NCBI GenBank assembly: GCA_900465675.1
Contig: UBJR01000009.1
Span: forward strand, 124,001 to 188,000
From: Hyphomicrobiales bacterium
GTDB lineage: Bacteria > Pseudomonadota > Alphaproteobacteria > Rhizobiales > Rhizobiaceae
Direction of reading: 5' to 3'
Length of the DNA: 64,000 nucleotides
A model generated the notes under the pieces. The model had not been told where the DNA came from and made no database searches. It saw nothing but the letters and a program-made list of their open reading frames with translations. The stretch's first letter is position 1. The number at the start of each line of letters is the position of its first letter. Position numbers and translations under genes: made by a program. Shown here piece by piece: positions 55,678 to 64,000 of the stretch.

Positions 55678-56219
55678 GTCTTCTGCTTGCGGCTCTTGGC
55701 GGCTGCCGGCTTGCGCCCGGCCGCCTTTGCAGACGCTGATCTCTTGACGGCAACACTGGCCTTCTTGGCAACAGTAGCGGCCTGCTGCCGCTTCGGGCCC
55801 TTGCCGCTCCTGTCTTCATCGGCAAGCTTAACTTCCCCACCATCCTCCTGCGCGTCGCGCCGGCCCTTGGCGGCCTTGGCAACCAGCCGGTCGAGATGCT
55901 TCAGATCGTCCTCGTCGAGGTTCTCGATCCCGATGAAGCGGTTCTCGGCATGGCTGGTCAGGATGATCTCGTCGAGCTTCGCCTGGATCGCCCGCGTATC
56001 GCGCGTCTGGGCGTTCTGCAGCACGAAAACCATCAGGAAGGTGACGATGGTGGTGCCGGTGTTGATCACCAGCTGCCAGGTCTCCGAATAATCGAAAACC
56101 GGGCCAAGCCCGGCCCAGACAAGAACGGAGATGACGGCAAGAACGAAGGTGACGGGCGCGCCCGCCAACTCGGAGATCTTCGTCGCGAAATGCGCAAAGA
56201 GTTTTTTGGCACCTTCCAT
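55662..56219 (-). CDS. Low-affinity iron permease-like protein with histone H1-like tail
   Basis: 185 residues. The first ~110 residues match the low-affinity iron permease family (FET4-like): two helices at ~20-38 and ~48-68, then QNAQTRDTRAIQAKLDEII and ENRFIGIENLDEDDL. The last ~60 residues are Lys/Ala-rich, with AAKSRKQKTKTAP and many AKK/AAK repeats, resembling histone H1 tails. The stop codon lies inside the terminator loop. Metal transport is not demonstrated for bacterial members. Confidence 0.8.
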   Translation of the reverse strand: MEGAKKLFAHFATKISELAGAPVTFVLAVISVLVWAGLGPVFDYSETWQLVINTGTTIVTFLMVFVLQNAQTRDTRAIQAKLDEIILTSHAENRFIGIENLDEDDLKHLDRLVAKAAKGRRDAQEDGGEVKLADEDRSGKGPKRQQAATVAKKASVAVKRSASAKAAGRKPAAAKSRKQKTKTAP

Positions 56220-56297
56220 GCGCTGCCTCCCTCAAAGATATCGCAAGACAACTCGGAGGAAGGCCGCAAAGTTCCGGTGGCGCCCGAACCGGCCAGA

Positions 56298-57095
56298 TCA
56301 GGCCGGCGCAACGAGCTTTCTATAGAGATGCCAGCTCGCATGTCCGAGGATCGGCATCACGAGCGCCAGTCCGGCAAACAGCGGAATGCTGCCGATGACG
56401 AGCAGCACCGCAATGATGAGCCCCCAGAAGAACACCGGCACCGGATTGGCCGCCGTTGCCCGGATCGAAGCACCCATGGCAGCCACCAGACCGACATCGC
56501 GGTCGAGCAGCATAGGGAACGTCACGACCGTCGTCGCCAGCACGACGATGGCAAAGACGAGCCCGAGCGCGTTGCCCCAGAGCATCAGCTGCATGCCTTC
56601 GGGTGTTCCGAAGATCTGCGCCGAGAATGTCTCGACCGAGCGCGGGAAGACGTCGCCGAAAAGATTGCTGTAGAGCGTCTGTGCTGCAACCAGCCAGACG
56701 ACGAAGAAGGCGAAGAGCAGCAGCCCGCCCGCAATGATCGAGGGCAGCGCCGGAGAATGGCGGACGTCGAGCGCATGGGTCCAGGACGTATCGAGCCCGG
56801 TTTCGCGGCGGCGGCTGATCTCATAAAGGCCGATCGCCGCGATCGGGCCGATCAGCGCGAAGCCCGAAATCAGCGGGAAGATCATCGGCAGCAGGTTGGC
56901 GCTCGATGTCGCGACGGCCAGAAACACACCGGCGACCGGATACATCAGGCACAGGAAGACATAGTGAGACGGCTTTTCGCGAAAATCGTCCAATCCGCGC
57001 TTCAGCGCGTCGAAGACGTCTGCAATGCTGATCTTGTTGATGGCGGGATGCGCATAGGCTTCGCCTGCTCCCGTCATGACATGGAATGCCGTCAT
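56298..57095 (-). CDS. DUF2189 membrane protein
   Basis: 265 residues from the ATG at 57095 with GGAGGAG upstream. Six or so helices. DUF2189 features include ADVFDALKRGLDDFREKPSH, SGFALIGPIAAIGLYEISRRRE (split) and a C-terminal GHASWHLYRKLV. Function unknown; some members are near cytochrome oxidase genes, but not here. It is 78 bases upstream of the iron permease-like gene. Confidence 0.85.
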   Translation of the reverse strand: MTAFHVMTGAGEAYAHPAINKISIADVFDALKRGLDDFREKPSHYVFLCLMYPVAGVFLAVATSSANLLPMIFPLISGFALIGPIAAIGLYEISRRRETGLDTSWTHALDVRHSPALPSIIAGGLLLFAFFVVWLVAAQTLYSNLFGDVFPRSVETFSAQIFGTPEGMQLMLWGNALGLVFAIVVLATTVVTFPMLLDRDVGLVAAMGASIRATAANPVPVFFWGLIIAVLLVIGSIPLFAGLALVMPILGHASWHLYRKLVAPA

Positions 57096-57260
57096 GGCTT
57101 TCTCCTCCGTGAGCCGTACACCGGCGGCGGAAAAAGCATCGGCTTTGAGGCGGCCGACACGAAATCCGCAACCGGCAATCGCCAAACCATAACAAATTTT
57201 GCCGCCTTTGTCCCGCCTTCCCTTGACAGACGGGTCAAGCTTTCTCACATCGGCGGCATT

Positions 57261-57815
57261 ATGAAAGTTTCAGACGCAGATATCCTCATCGTCCCCGGTT
57301 ACACCAATTCCGGCCCCGATCACTGGCAGAGCCGCTGGGAAGCCAAGCTCAGCACGGCGCGCCGTGTCGAACAGGCGGAATGGTCGAAGCCAGTTCGCGA
57401 CGATTGGGCTGCCCGGATCGCCGAGGAGGTCAACGCCTCCACGCGCCCGGTGGTGCTCGTCGCCCACTCGCTCGGCATCCCCTCGGTGATCCATGCGATC
57501 CCGCAGTTCAAGAACAAGGTGGCTGGCGCGTTTCTGGTCGCTCCCCCGGATGTCGCCAATCCGGATATCCGCCCGAAGCACCTGATGACATTCGGCCCCT
57601 ATCCGCGCGATCCGCTGCCGTTCCCGACACTCACCGTCGCCAGCCGCAACGATCCGTTCGGTACCTACGAGCATGCCGACGATATCGCCGCCAGCTGGGG
57701 TTCGATGCTGATCGATGCTGGCGAGTCCGGACATATCAACACCGAGTCCGGTCACGGTCCATGGCCGGAGGGCACGATGGTCTTTGCGCAGTTTCTGTCA
57801 AAACTGAAGCCCTGA
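57261..57815 (+). CDS. RBBP9/YdeN family serine hydrolase
   Basis: 184 residues from the ATG at 57261. Typical elements are LIVPGYTNSGPDHWQSRW, the nucleophile Ser in LVAHSLGIP, SRNDPFGTYEHA with the Asp and SGHINTESGHGPWPEG with the His. Cytoplasmic alpha/beta hydrolase of unknown substrate. Divergent from the DUF2189 gene. Confidence 0.92.
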   Translation: MKVSDADILIVPGYTNSGPDHWQSRWEAKLSTARRVEQAEWSKPVRDDWAARIAEEVNASTRPVVLVAHSLGIPSVIHAIPQFKNKVAGAFLVAPPDVANPDIRPKHLMTFGPYPRDPLPFPTLTVASRNDPFGTYEHADDIAASWGSMLIDAGESGHINTESGHGPWPEGTMVFAQFLSKLKP

Positions 57816-57898
57816 CCACGCGGCACCCCTGAGTTTTAATAGATATTTCAGTGAACGCTACGATAATGCGCCGAGGCGAATGAATCGAGTGCGCGCAT

Positions 57899-60193
57899 TT
57901 GAAGCGATCCAGACAAGACCATCCGGCAACCGTAGAGCTGAAGCCCGCCAAGCCGGCGGACAAGCGGCGGCTCGAAGTGCGCGATACGCCGGATCTGGCA
58001 GAACGCGAAAGCCGCTGGAACTACGCCCTGATCGGCTCGGGGCTCGGCGTCTGGGATCATAACCATCGCAACGGCACGAAATACTATTCCGAGACCTGGA
58101 AAGAAATCCGCGGCATGGGCCCGGATGAAGAAGCCAACGGCGACTATGAGGAGTGGCTGGCCCTCCTCCACCCCGATGACCGCGACTTCGTGATAAAGGC
58201 GATCGAGCGGCAGATTGCCGGCGACCCGGAATACCAGGTGTTCGAGTATCGCGAGCGGCACAAGGACGGGCATTGGGTCTGGATCGAATGCCGCGGCGCC
58301 TGCGTCGAGTGGGATGAGGACGGCAATCCTGCCCGCATCGTCGGCACCGACACCGATATCACCGCCCGCAAGCGCGCCGAGGAGATGCTGGAGCATCTCT
58401 CCCGCCGTCTCGATCTGGCGCTCGACATCACCCGAATCGGCGTCTTCGAAGCTGATCTCGAGGCCGGCACCGTCGAATGGGACGACCGGCTTCTGACCAT
58501 GTACGGCCTCGAAGGCACGGCCCGCATGCAACCCGGCGAAGCCTGGGAACAGATGCTGCATCCCGATGACCGGACCGCGGCACTTGCCAAGCTGGACGAA
58601 AGCCTCGACAAGGACCAGGGCCTCTTGCACGAGTTCCGCATCATCAGGACCGACGGACTCGAGCGCGTCATTCGGGCCCGCTCCGCTTTCTTCGTCGATG
58701 CCGAAGGCAAGCGGAAGCTGATCGGCGCCAATTGGGACGTCACGGAAGAGGTCAAGCTCCGCAACGACCTGCAGAATGCCAAGAACCTCGCCGAAGCGCG
58801 CAACCAGGAACTTGAAGCCGCCAAGGAGAGCATCGAGCATCTCGCTCTCCACGACTATCTGACCGGCCTGCCGAACCGTCGCTATCTCGACCGCACGCTC
58901 GAAGAACGCGCCGAAGAATGCCGCAAGGGCGGGCTGACGCTTGCCGTGCTGCATATCGATCTCGACCGCTTCAAGCAGATCAACGACACGCTCGGCCATC
59001 GCGCCGGCGACGCAATGCTGAAACATGCCGCCAAGGTGCTGAAGGACTGCGTCCGCTCGACGGATTTCGTTGCCCGCATCGGCGGCGACGAGTTCGTCGT
59101 CCTCTGCGCCGTCGAAAGCGGCACCAAGAAGCTGTCGAACATGGCCGCCCGCATCATCCGCGAACTCTCCAAGCCGATCCGCTACGAAGGCCATGAATGC
59201 CGCTTCGGCGCCAGCATCGGCATAGCCGCCGACAGCGGCGCCGATCTGGACGCCAAGCAGCTTCTGCTGAACGCCGATATCGCCCTCTACCGCGCCAAGG
59301 GTGCGGGCCGGAACCGCCACGAATTCTTCTCCAAGGACGCGCGCCGCAGCATCATTGCCGCCAAACGCCTGGCCGACGAAATCCTGCAGGGCCTTGAGCG
59401 CCACGAATTCGTCCCCGTCTACCAGCTGCAGTTCCATGCCCGCACACTCGAAGTCGCCGGCGTCGAGACCTTGGCGCGGTGGCAGCATCCCGAACACGGA
59501 CTGATGGCGCCTGACCGCTTCCTGAAGATCGCCGAGGATCTCGACGTCGTCTCGACGATCGACGGGCTCATTCTCGAACATGCCCTCGCCGACCGCGCCG
59601 TTTGGGCAAAGGACGGATTCCTTGCGCCGAAAATCTCGGTCAACGTCTCGTCCAGCCGTCTCAACGATCCGGCGCTCGGCAAGAAGCTACGCGCCCTCAA
59701 GGTTGCTCCAGGCACGCTCTCCTTCGAATTGCTGGAATCGATCTCGCTCGATGACTGCGACGACGCCGTGATCGCCAACCTCCGGCATTTCCGCAGGCTC
59801 GGCATCGATATCGAGATCGACGATTTCGGAACCGGTCACGCCTCGATCGTCAGCCTTCTGAAGCTCAGCCCGCGGACGCTGAAAATCGACCGCGAGCTGA
59901 TCCGCATGCTGCCGCAATCGGCCGAGCAGCGCAAACTCGTGCGCTCGATCATCGATATCGGCCGTTCGCTGAATATCCTGGTGACGGCCGAAGGCGTCGA
60001 GACCATGGATCACGTCCGCATTCTCGCCGATCTCGGCTGTGACGTGCTGCAGGGCTACGCGCTTGCCCGGCCAATGCCCGCAACGCAAATTCCGGCCTAT
60101 GTCCAGGCAGCAAGCTGGCGCCATCAGGAAGGCGGAGCGCGGGCGCTACAAAGCGGCCTCAGCCGCGAGATCAAGCGCAACGCCACCAAATAA
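57899..60193 (+). CDS. PAS-PAS-GGDEF-EAL cyclic-di-GMP protein
   Basis: 764 residues. An in-frame stop at 57881 forces the TTG at 57899 (or a later start). Two PAS/PAC sensors (~38-160, ~165-290) precede a GGDEF domain with intact GGDEF at 395-399 and an I-site RxxD (RSTD) five residues before it. The EAL domain has ETLAR at 523-527, with Glu and Arg kept, DDFGTG and AEGVET. Both cyclase and phosphodiesterase activity look possible. No membrane helix, so sensing is probably cytoplasmic. Confidence 0.93.
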   Translation: MKRSRQDHPATVELKPAKPADKRRLEVRDTPDLAERESRWNYALIGSGLGVWDHNHRNGTKYYSETWKEIRGMGPDEEANGDYEEWLALLHPDDRDFVIKAIERQIAGDPEYQVFEYRERHKDGHWVWIECRGACVEWDEDGNPARIVGTDTDITARKRAEEMLEHLSRRLDLALDITRIGVFEADLEAGTVEWDDRLLTMYGLEGTARMQPGEAWEQMLHPDDRTAALAKLDESLDKDQGLLHEFRIIRTDGLERVIRARSAFFVDAEGKRKLIGANWDVTEEVKLRNDLQNAKNLAEARNQELEAAKESIEHLALHDYLTGLPNRRYLDRTLEERAEECRKGGLTLAVLHIDLDRFKQINDTLGHRAGDAMLKHAAKVLKDCVRSTDFVARIGGDEFVVLCAVESGTKKLSNMAARIIRELSKPIRYEGHECRFGASIGIAADSGADLDAKQLLLNADIALYRAKGAGRNRHEFFSKDARRSIIAAKRLADEILQGLERHEFVPVYQLQFHARTLEVAGVETLARWQHPEHGLMAPDRFLKIAEDLDVVSTIDGLILEHALADRAVWAKDGFLAPKISVNVSSSRLNDPALGKKLRALKVAPGTLSFELLESISLDDCDDAVIANLRHFRRLGIDIEIDDFGTGHASIVSLLKLSPRTLKIDRELIRMLPQSAEQRKLVRSIIDIGRSLNILVTAEGVETMDHVRILADLGCDVLQGYALARPMPATQIPAYVQAASWRHQEGGARALQSGLSREIKRNATK

Positions 60194-60421
60194 GCCTGCA
60201 TAACCGGCCGGTCCCACGGCTTTGATTTCCAACAGTCATCAAAATTCTGTAGGCTGATATCCGCAATATCTTCGATTCTCTCAGACCGCATCCCTATATC
60301 TTGGGAATCCGGGGAAGGAGTTACTGGCGCATTGTGAAAGTGACTCTTTTCCTTTATGGGGACGCCACGAGATCGATCCACTGCGCTATCCCAAGAGCGC
60401 CAAGACAGAGAAAAGCTTAAA

Positions 60422-61186
60422 ATGAACCGTCGCCGCCGTATCTACGAGGGCAAGGCCAAGATTCTATATGAGGGACCGGAACCGGGTACGTTGATCCAGT
60501 TCTTCAAGGATGACGCCACCGCCTTCAACAAGAAGAAACACGAAGTTATCGACGGCAAGGGCGTTCTCAACAACCGCATTTGCGAGTTCATCTTCAACCA
60601 TCTGAACAAGATCGGCATCCCGACGCATTTCATTCGCCGCCTCAACATGCGCGAGCAGTTGATCCGCGAAGTCGAGATGATCCCGCTCGAGATCGTCGTG
60701 CGCAACGTTGCGGCCGGTTCGCTGGCCAAGCGCCTCGGCATCGAGGAGGGCGTCGTCCTTCCACGCTCGATCATCGAATTCTATTACAAGTCCGATGCGC
60801 TCGATGACCCGATGGTTTCGGAAGAGCACATCACCGCGTTTGGCTGGGCCAACCCCGCTGAACTCGACGACATCATGGCGCTTGCCATCCGCGTCAACGA
60901 CTTCATGACCGGCCTCTTCCTTGGCGTCGGCATCCAGCTCGTCGATTTCAAGATCGAGTGCGGCCGCCTCTTCGAAGGCGACATGATGCGCATCATCCTC
61001 GCCGACGAAATCTCGCCGGACAGCTGCCGTCTGTGGGACATTGAAACGCAGGAAAAGATGGACAAGGACCGCTTCCGCCGCGATATGGGCGGCTTGCTGG
61101 AAGCCTATTCCGAAGTCGCACGGCGCCTCGGCATCATCAATGAAAACGAGCCCGTGCGCGGCACCGGGCCTGTATTGGTCAAGTAA
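60422..61186 (+). CDS. purC: SAICAR synthetase
   Basis: 254 residues from the ATG at 60422. Ligates aspartate to CAIR in purine synthesis. Motifs are [38 protein letters not shown] (here [15 protein letters not shown]) and [11 protein letters not shown]. The 228-base gap upstream of it (60194-60421) holds its promoter and no gene I can support. First gene of purC-purS-coiled coil-purQ. Confidence 0.97.
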   Translation: MNRRRRIYEGKAKILYEGPEPGTLIQFFKDDATAFNKKKHEVIDGKGVLNNRICEFIFNHLNKIGIPTHFIRRLNMREQLIREVEMIPLEIVVRNVAAGSLAKRLGIEEGVVLPRSIIEFYYKSDALDDPMVSEEHITAFGWANPAELDDIMALAIRVNDFMTGLFLGVGIQLVDFKIECGRLFEGDMMRIILADEISPDSCRLWDIETQEKMDKDRFRRDMGGLLEAYSEVARRLGIINENEPVRGTGPVLVK

Positions 61187-61204
61187 GTCAGGGAAGACAG
61201 GCAA

Positions 61205-61447
61205 GTGATCAAAGCTCGTGTAACCGTCACGCTCAAGAATGGCGTTCTCGACCCGCAGGGCAAGGCAATCGAAGGCGCTCTTGGCGGCCTTGGATTCGCT
61301 GGTATCGGCAATGTCCGCCAGGGCAAGGTGTTCGACCTGCAGCTCGAAGGTGCGGACAAGGCCAAGGCCGAATCCGACCTCAAGGCGATGTGCGAAAAAC
61401 TCCTCGCCAACACCGTTATCGAGAATTATACTATTTCTCTCGACTGA
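61205..61447 (+). CDS. purS: FGAM synthetase subunit PurS
   Basis: 80 residues, small accessory subunit that joins PurQ and PurL. Contains VTVTLKNGVLDPQGKAIEG and GNVRQGKVFDLQL. GTG at 61205 is the start, with GACAGGCA before it. It lies 18 bases after purC. Confidence 0.95.
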   Translation: MIKARVTVTLKNGVLDPQGKAIEGALGGLGFAGIGNVRQGKVFDLQLEGADKAKAESDLKAMCEKLLANTVIENYTISLD

Positions 61448-61466
61448 AGGTTGCGGAGAATGCGCG

Positions 61467-61724
61467 ATGGCTGATGTTACTCAGGAATTCATGTATGAGC
61501 TTCTGAAGAAGCTCAGCCAGCGCTTCGACAAAGTCGATCATGCCATTAGCGAACTTCGCACGGATAATATGACGTTGCGAAACCAGCTGCACGTAATTCA
61601 AGGTGACGTGAACAATCTGCGCGCCACCTTCGGCCACGTCGAGAACCGTCTCGATCGCATTGAAAATCGCCTAGAACTTCGAGAACTCGCAGAAGCACAA
61701 GCAAGGTTTGAACCGCACCCATGA
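61467..61724 (+). CDS. Coiled-coil protein in the pur operon, unknown function
   Basis: 85 residues from the ATG at 61467, with GGAG at 61455-61458. The stop overlaps the purQ ATG by four bases. Nearly the whole protein (~5-78) is predicted coiled coil, with heptads such as [24 protein letters not shown] and [17 protein letters not shown]. It has no Cys or membrane segment. Its place between two subunits of the FGAM synthetase complex is suggestive of a role in it, but nothing in sequence shows that. Confidence 0.78.
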   Translation: MADVTQEFMYELLKKLSQRFDKVDHAISELRTDNMTLRNQLHVIQGDVNNLRATFGHVENRLDRIENRLELRELAEAQARFEPHP

Positions 61725-62392
61725 AGTCCGCCGTCGTTCAGCTCCCTGGTCTCAATCGCGATCGTGACATGATCGCAGCGCTCACCAAGATCTCCGGTCA
61801 CGCCCCGGTAACGGTGTGGCAGACGGAAACGCAGGTTCCGGATGTCGATCTGATCGTCATCCCGGGCGGCTTCTCCTACGGCGATTACCTGCGCTGCGGC
61901 GCCATTGCTGCCCGCATGCCGGTCATGCAGGCGATCATCGAGAAGGCCAAGCAGGGCACCAAGGTTCTGGGCGTCTGCAACGGCTTCCAGATCCTCGTCG
62001 AGGCAGGCCTCCTGCCCGGCGCGCTGATGCGCAACGCCTCGCTGAAATTCGTCTGCCGCGAAGTCAAGCTTGAGGTCGTCAACGCCGATACCGACTTCAG
62101 CCGCGCCTATGCCAAGGGCCAGATCATCCGCTCGCCGGTTGCGCATCACGACGGCAACTATTTCGCCGACGCTGAGACGCTGGCGAAGATCGAAGGCAAC
62201 GGCCAGGTGGTCTTCCGCTACGCCGAGGGAACGAACCCGAACGGCTCGATCAACGATATCGCTGGCGTGGTGAACGAGAGCGGCAATGTTCTCGGCATGA
62301 TGCCGCATCCGGAAAACCTGATCGAAGCAGCTCATGGCGGCTCCGACGGGCGCGGTCTCTTCGCTTCGGCGCTCGACGTAATCGCCGCTTAA
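61721..62392 (+). CDS. purQ: FGAM synthetase glutaminase subunit
   Basis: 223 residues, class I glutamine amidotransferase. Catalytic Cys86 in [11 protein letters not shown], with the His-Glu pair in [10 protein letters not shown] near the C-terminus. Supplies ammonia to PurL in the PurLSQ complex; purL is not in the window. Start overlaps the coiled-coil gene stop. Confidence 0.97.
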   Translation: MKSAVVQLPGLNRDRDMIAALTKISGHAPVTVWQTETQVPDVDLIVIPGGFSYGDYLRCGAIAARMPVMQAIIEKAKQGTKVLGVCNGFQILVEAGLLPGALMRNASLKFVCREVKLEVVNADTDFSRAYAKGQIIRSPVAHHDGNYFADAETLAKIEGNGQVVFRYAEGTNPNGSINDIAGVVNESGNVLGMMPHPENLIEAAHGGSDGRGLFASALDVIAA

Positions 62393-62439
62393 CCTTCGCC
62401 GGATATCAGGTGGATCTAAACCACCACGGGAGACCACCG

Positions 62440-62838
62440 ATGCGCATTGCGACCACCTTCACGGCTGCCGCCGCTCTTGCTGTCATCGGAATGCTGACTG
62501 CGTCCTGCCAGTCCAAGGCGCCTCCCGTCAGCGCAAACCGAGACGCGCTCTCCACGATGGAACGCGTTGCCGTCGGCGCCAATAATTGCTGGTTCAAGTC
62601 GGGCGATGCATCCTTCGCGACCTACCGCCTGGCACCGGAACTCAATTCCTTTTCCGGCCGCCCGCGCATCCTGGTCGTACACAAGAACAGCCCGGCTGGG
62701 TTGCCGCATCTGGTAGTGCAGGCGGAAGGCAATCCCGCGAAGCTCCAGGCCTTCGGCCCGATGATGTCGCAGCCGGTCTCTGCCCGCATTGCCGCCGACG
62801 TCAATCGCTGGTCATCGGGCAGCAAAGCCTGCAGCTGA
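62440..62838 (+). CDS. Putative lipoprotein
   Basis: 132 residues from the ATG at 62440 with GGGAGA upstream. Signal peptide ends in lipobox LTASC with the lipidated Cys at ~24. The remainder is soluble, with NNCWFKSGDASFATYRLAPELN (~47-68) and VVHKNSPAGLPHLVVQAEG. Family not recognised. Follows purQ by 47 bases. Confidence 0.75.
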   Translation: MRIATTFTAAAALAVIGMLTASCQSKAPPVSANRDALSTMERVAVGANNCWFKSGDASFATYRLAPELNSFSGRPRILVVHKNSPAGLPHLVVQAEGNPAKLQAFGPMMSQPVSARIAADVNRWSSGSKACS

Positions 62839-63093
62839 TCAGTCCCAGAAGGTCGATTTTCCGACTTCTCGCGCAGCATCGGATTGCGATAGACCGATAT
62901 CCTTGAGCTGATCGCCCGTAAGTTCGTGCAGGGCACGTCTTCCCTCGCGCTTCTCGTGCCAGACGAGAAATCCATTCCACATGCGCTGCAGCCAAGATTG
63001 ACCGGTCGTCTCGACCCGGGGAACGATCACGTGCGGACCATCGATCGACACAATCGGCACAATATCACCATTGATCTGCTGTACTATCGACAT
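62839..63093 (-). CDS. DUF1127 protein
   Basis: 84 residues. The C-terminal ~45 residues carry the DUF1127 motif: RMWNGFLVWHEKREGRRAL, then HELTGDQLKDIGLS. Small basic proteins of this family are common in rhizobia and have been linked to RNA turnover and phosphate or stress responses. The N-terminal extension (~35 residues) is hydrophobic and unassigned. Divergent from the MocR gene. Confidence 0.9.
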   Translation of the reverse strand: MSIVQQINGDIVPIVSIDGPHVIVPRVETTGQSWLQRMWNGFLVWHEKREGRRALHELTGDQLKDIGLSQSDAAREVGKSTFWD

Positions 63094-63137
63094 CGCCGCT
63101 CTCCTGTCATCTTGCTTGGCGGTAATGTCTCATAATA

Positions 63138-63174
63138 TTGACAGAACAACGGTGACAATCTATTCATTGTCACC
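63138..63174 (+). promoter_or_regulatory. Promoter and 9-bp palindromic operator of the MocR gene
   Basis: TTGACA (63138-63143) and TATTCA (63161-63166, 17-base spacer) form a plausible promoter. GGTGACAAT-N6-ATTGTCACC (63151-63174) is a perfect palindrome that overlaps the -10 and stops at the ATG. No ribosome site lies between the palindrome and the ATG, so the mRNA may be leaderless. Autorepression is likely. Confidence 0.6.
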
Positions 63175-64000
63175 ATGACAAATTGGCTCCCTGATCTCTC
63201 TCGCGGCTCCGGTCCGGTCTATATGCGGCTGGCTGATAGCATCGAATCCGCCATTGCCAGCGGCGCCCTGCCCGCCGGCGGCAAGCTTCCGCCACAGCGC
63301 AATCTCGCCTACGATATCGGGGTGACAATCGGCACAATCGGCCGGGCCTACGCCTTGGTGCATGAACGCGGACTGGTTGCCGGAGAAGTGGGGCGCGGGA
63401 CCTACGTTCTCGACCGCACGCAGGTGGCGCCCAACGAACAGGCCGATCCGCTGACGCTATCGCTTGGCGGTACGCGTGCCATCGATGCGCCGCCAAACAA
63501 GATCCGCTTCGACACGACAGCGGCGCCGGACCTTGGCCAGGGCAAGATCGTTGGCGGCATTCTCGGCGAGATCGGCGAACAGCACATGGCCGAGGTCTCG
63601 TCCTACTCGCGGCATTTCCCAACCAACTGGTTCACTGCCGGACGCCTATGGCTTGCGCGCAACGGCTGGACGCCGGATGCCGAAAACATCGTGCCGACGC
63701 TTGGCGTCCATGCTGCCGCGATAGCCGTGATCTCCGCGATGTCTGCGCCCGGTGACAAGATCGTTTTCGAGAACCTGAGCTACACGCAAGTCAGCCGCAG
63801 CGCCCGCATTCTTGGCCGCCGCACCATCATCGTCGATTCCGACGAGCATGGCGTCATCCCCGACGATTTCGAACGTGTCTGCCATCAACAGCACCCGAAG
63901 ATCGCCTTCCTGATGCCGACTGCCCATAATCCGACGCTCGCAACCATGCCTGCCGCGCGCCGTGTTGCCATCGCCGACATTGCCCGCCGCCACGGTGTCT
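63175..64000 (+). CDS. MocR-type GntR/aminotransferase transcription regulator (partial)
   Basis: First ~275 codons; the gene runs past the window end. A GntR winged helix lies at ~10-75 (YMRLADSIESAIASGALPAGGKLPPQR, split; LAYDIGVTIGTIGRAYALV; GRGTYVL). The fold-type I aminotransferase-like domain starts near 100, with AHNPTLATMP present; the PLP Lys is beyond the edge. Such regulators control vitamin B6, GABA or similar amino metabolism genes. The start codon is placed by the palindrome and GntR alignment. Confidence 0.9.
   Translation, partial: MTNWLPDLSRGSGPVYMRLADSIESAIASGALPAGGKLPPQRNLAYDIGVTIGTIGRAYALVHERGLVAGEVGRGTYVLDRTQVAPNEQADPLTLSLGGTRAIDAPPNKIRFDTTAAPDLGQGKIVGGILGEIGEQHMAEVSSYSRHFPTNWFTAGRLWLARNGWTPDAENIVPTLGVHAAAIAVISAMSAPGDKIVFENLSYTQVSRSARILGRRTIIVDSDEHGVIPDDFERVCHQQHPKIAFLMPTAHNPTLATMPAARRVAIADIARRHGV

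Noticed and set aside
55896..57260. N-terminal extension of the RBBP9-type hydrolase to 55896
   Set aside because: The extension is charged, low-complexity antisense of the DUF2189 and permease-like genes. The hydrolase fold starts at the ATG at 57261.
60194..60421. Purine riboswitch before purC
   Set aside because: No three-way junction with conserved loop sequences is visible in the 228-base gap.

Overview
The window is GC-rich, densely coded bacterial chromosome. Its content points to an alphaproteobacterium of the Rhizobiaceae, most likely a Rhizobium or close relative. Supporting signs are a seven-gene suf operon in the order sufS2-B-C-D-S-T-A, an ATP12-type F1 assembly chaperone, several small families common in rhizobia (DUF982, DUF1127, BON), glutathione-dependent formaldehyde oxidation, an unlinked pccA and pccB pair, and a purC-purS-x-purQ cluster. 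I see no insertion sequence, prophage, CRISPR array, rRNA or obvious pseudogene. This is mostly core chromosome, with regulatory RNA and DNA elements as the least ordinary content.

Layout. 0-4.8 kb: a BON protein, a small secreted protein, a metallophosphatase, tRNA-Leu(GAG), lipB, a DMT transporter and an unrecognised conserved protein. 4.9-14.2 kb: pccA behind a strong hairpin, a START-like/M50 fusion protein, the formaldehyde set (adhC, gfa, UPF0178, fghA), a guanidine-II riboswitch in front of an SMR exporter, DoxX and pccB. 14.2-19.6 kb: a lipoprotein, ATP12, a HAD phosphatase, a pseudouridine synthase, crcB, a small unknown, and a copper pair (DUF2946 and a YcnI-PCuAC fusion). 19.7-24.4 kb: a tandem glycine riboswitch and gcvT-gcvH-gcvP. 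24.4-26.7 kb: DUF982, a methyltransferase, a miniature flagellar rod-like protein and a LysE exporter.

26.7-34.7 kb: the suf Fe-S assembly operon on the minus strand, with candidate Irr and RirA sites in the divergent region next to an alpha/beta hydrolase. 34.7-46.4 kb: GNAT, anmK, tyrS, a 1133-residue AsmA-like protein, bcp with a coupled DUF455 protein, an M23 peptidase, rhlE, a Nudix hydrolase and TfoX. 46.4-51.2 kb: a molybdenum-hydroxylase maturation block (MoxR ATPase, CoxE-type VWA protein, split XdhC, molybdopterin-binding/MobA-like fusion) with no hydroxylase structural gene in view. 51.2-64 kb: flavin reductase, a periplasmic binding protein, rpe, purB, several membrane proteins, a PAS-GGDEF-EAL protein, purC-purS-coiled-coil-purQ, a lipoprotein, DUF1127, and the start of a MocR-type regulator whose ATG directly follows a perfect palindrome.

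Themes. One-carbon and formaldehyde metabolism (adhC/gfa/fghA, gcv), purine synthesis, Fe-S and iron homeostasis, molybdenum cofactor enzymes and copper handling dominate. The best-supported regulatory finding is the guanidine-II riboswitch before the SMR gene. Its second aptamer hairpin shares bases with a hairpin that would mask the ribosome-binding site. The least explained items are the START-like/M50 membrane protein, the orphan mini rod protein, the coiled-coil protein inside the pur operon and the 14-bp hairpin just before pccA. Nothing here is a clear new multi-gene system.
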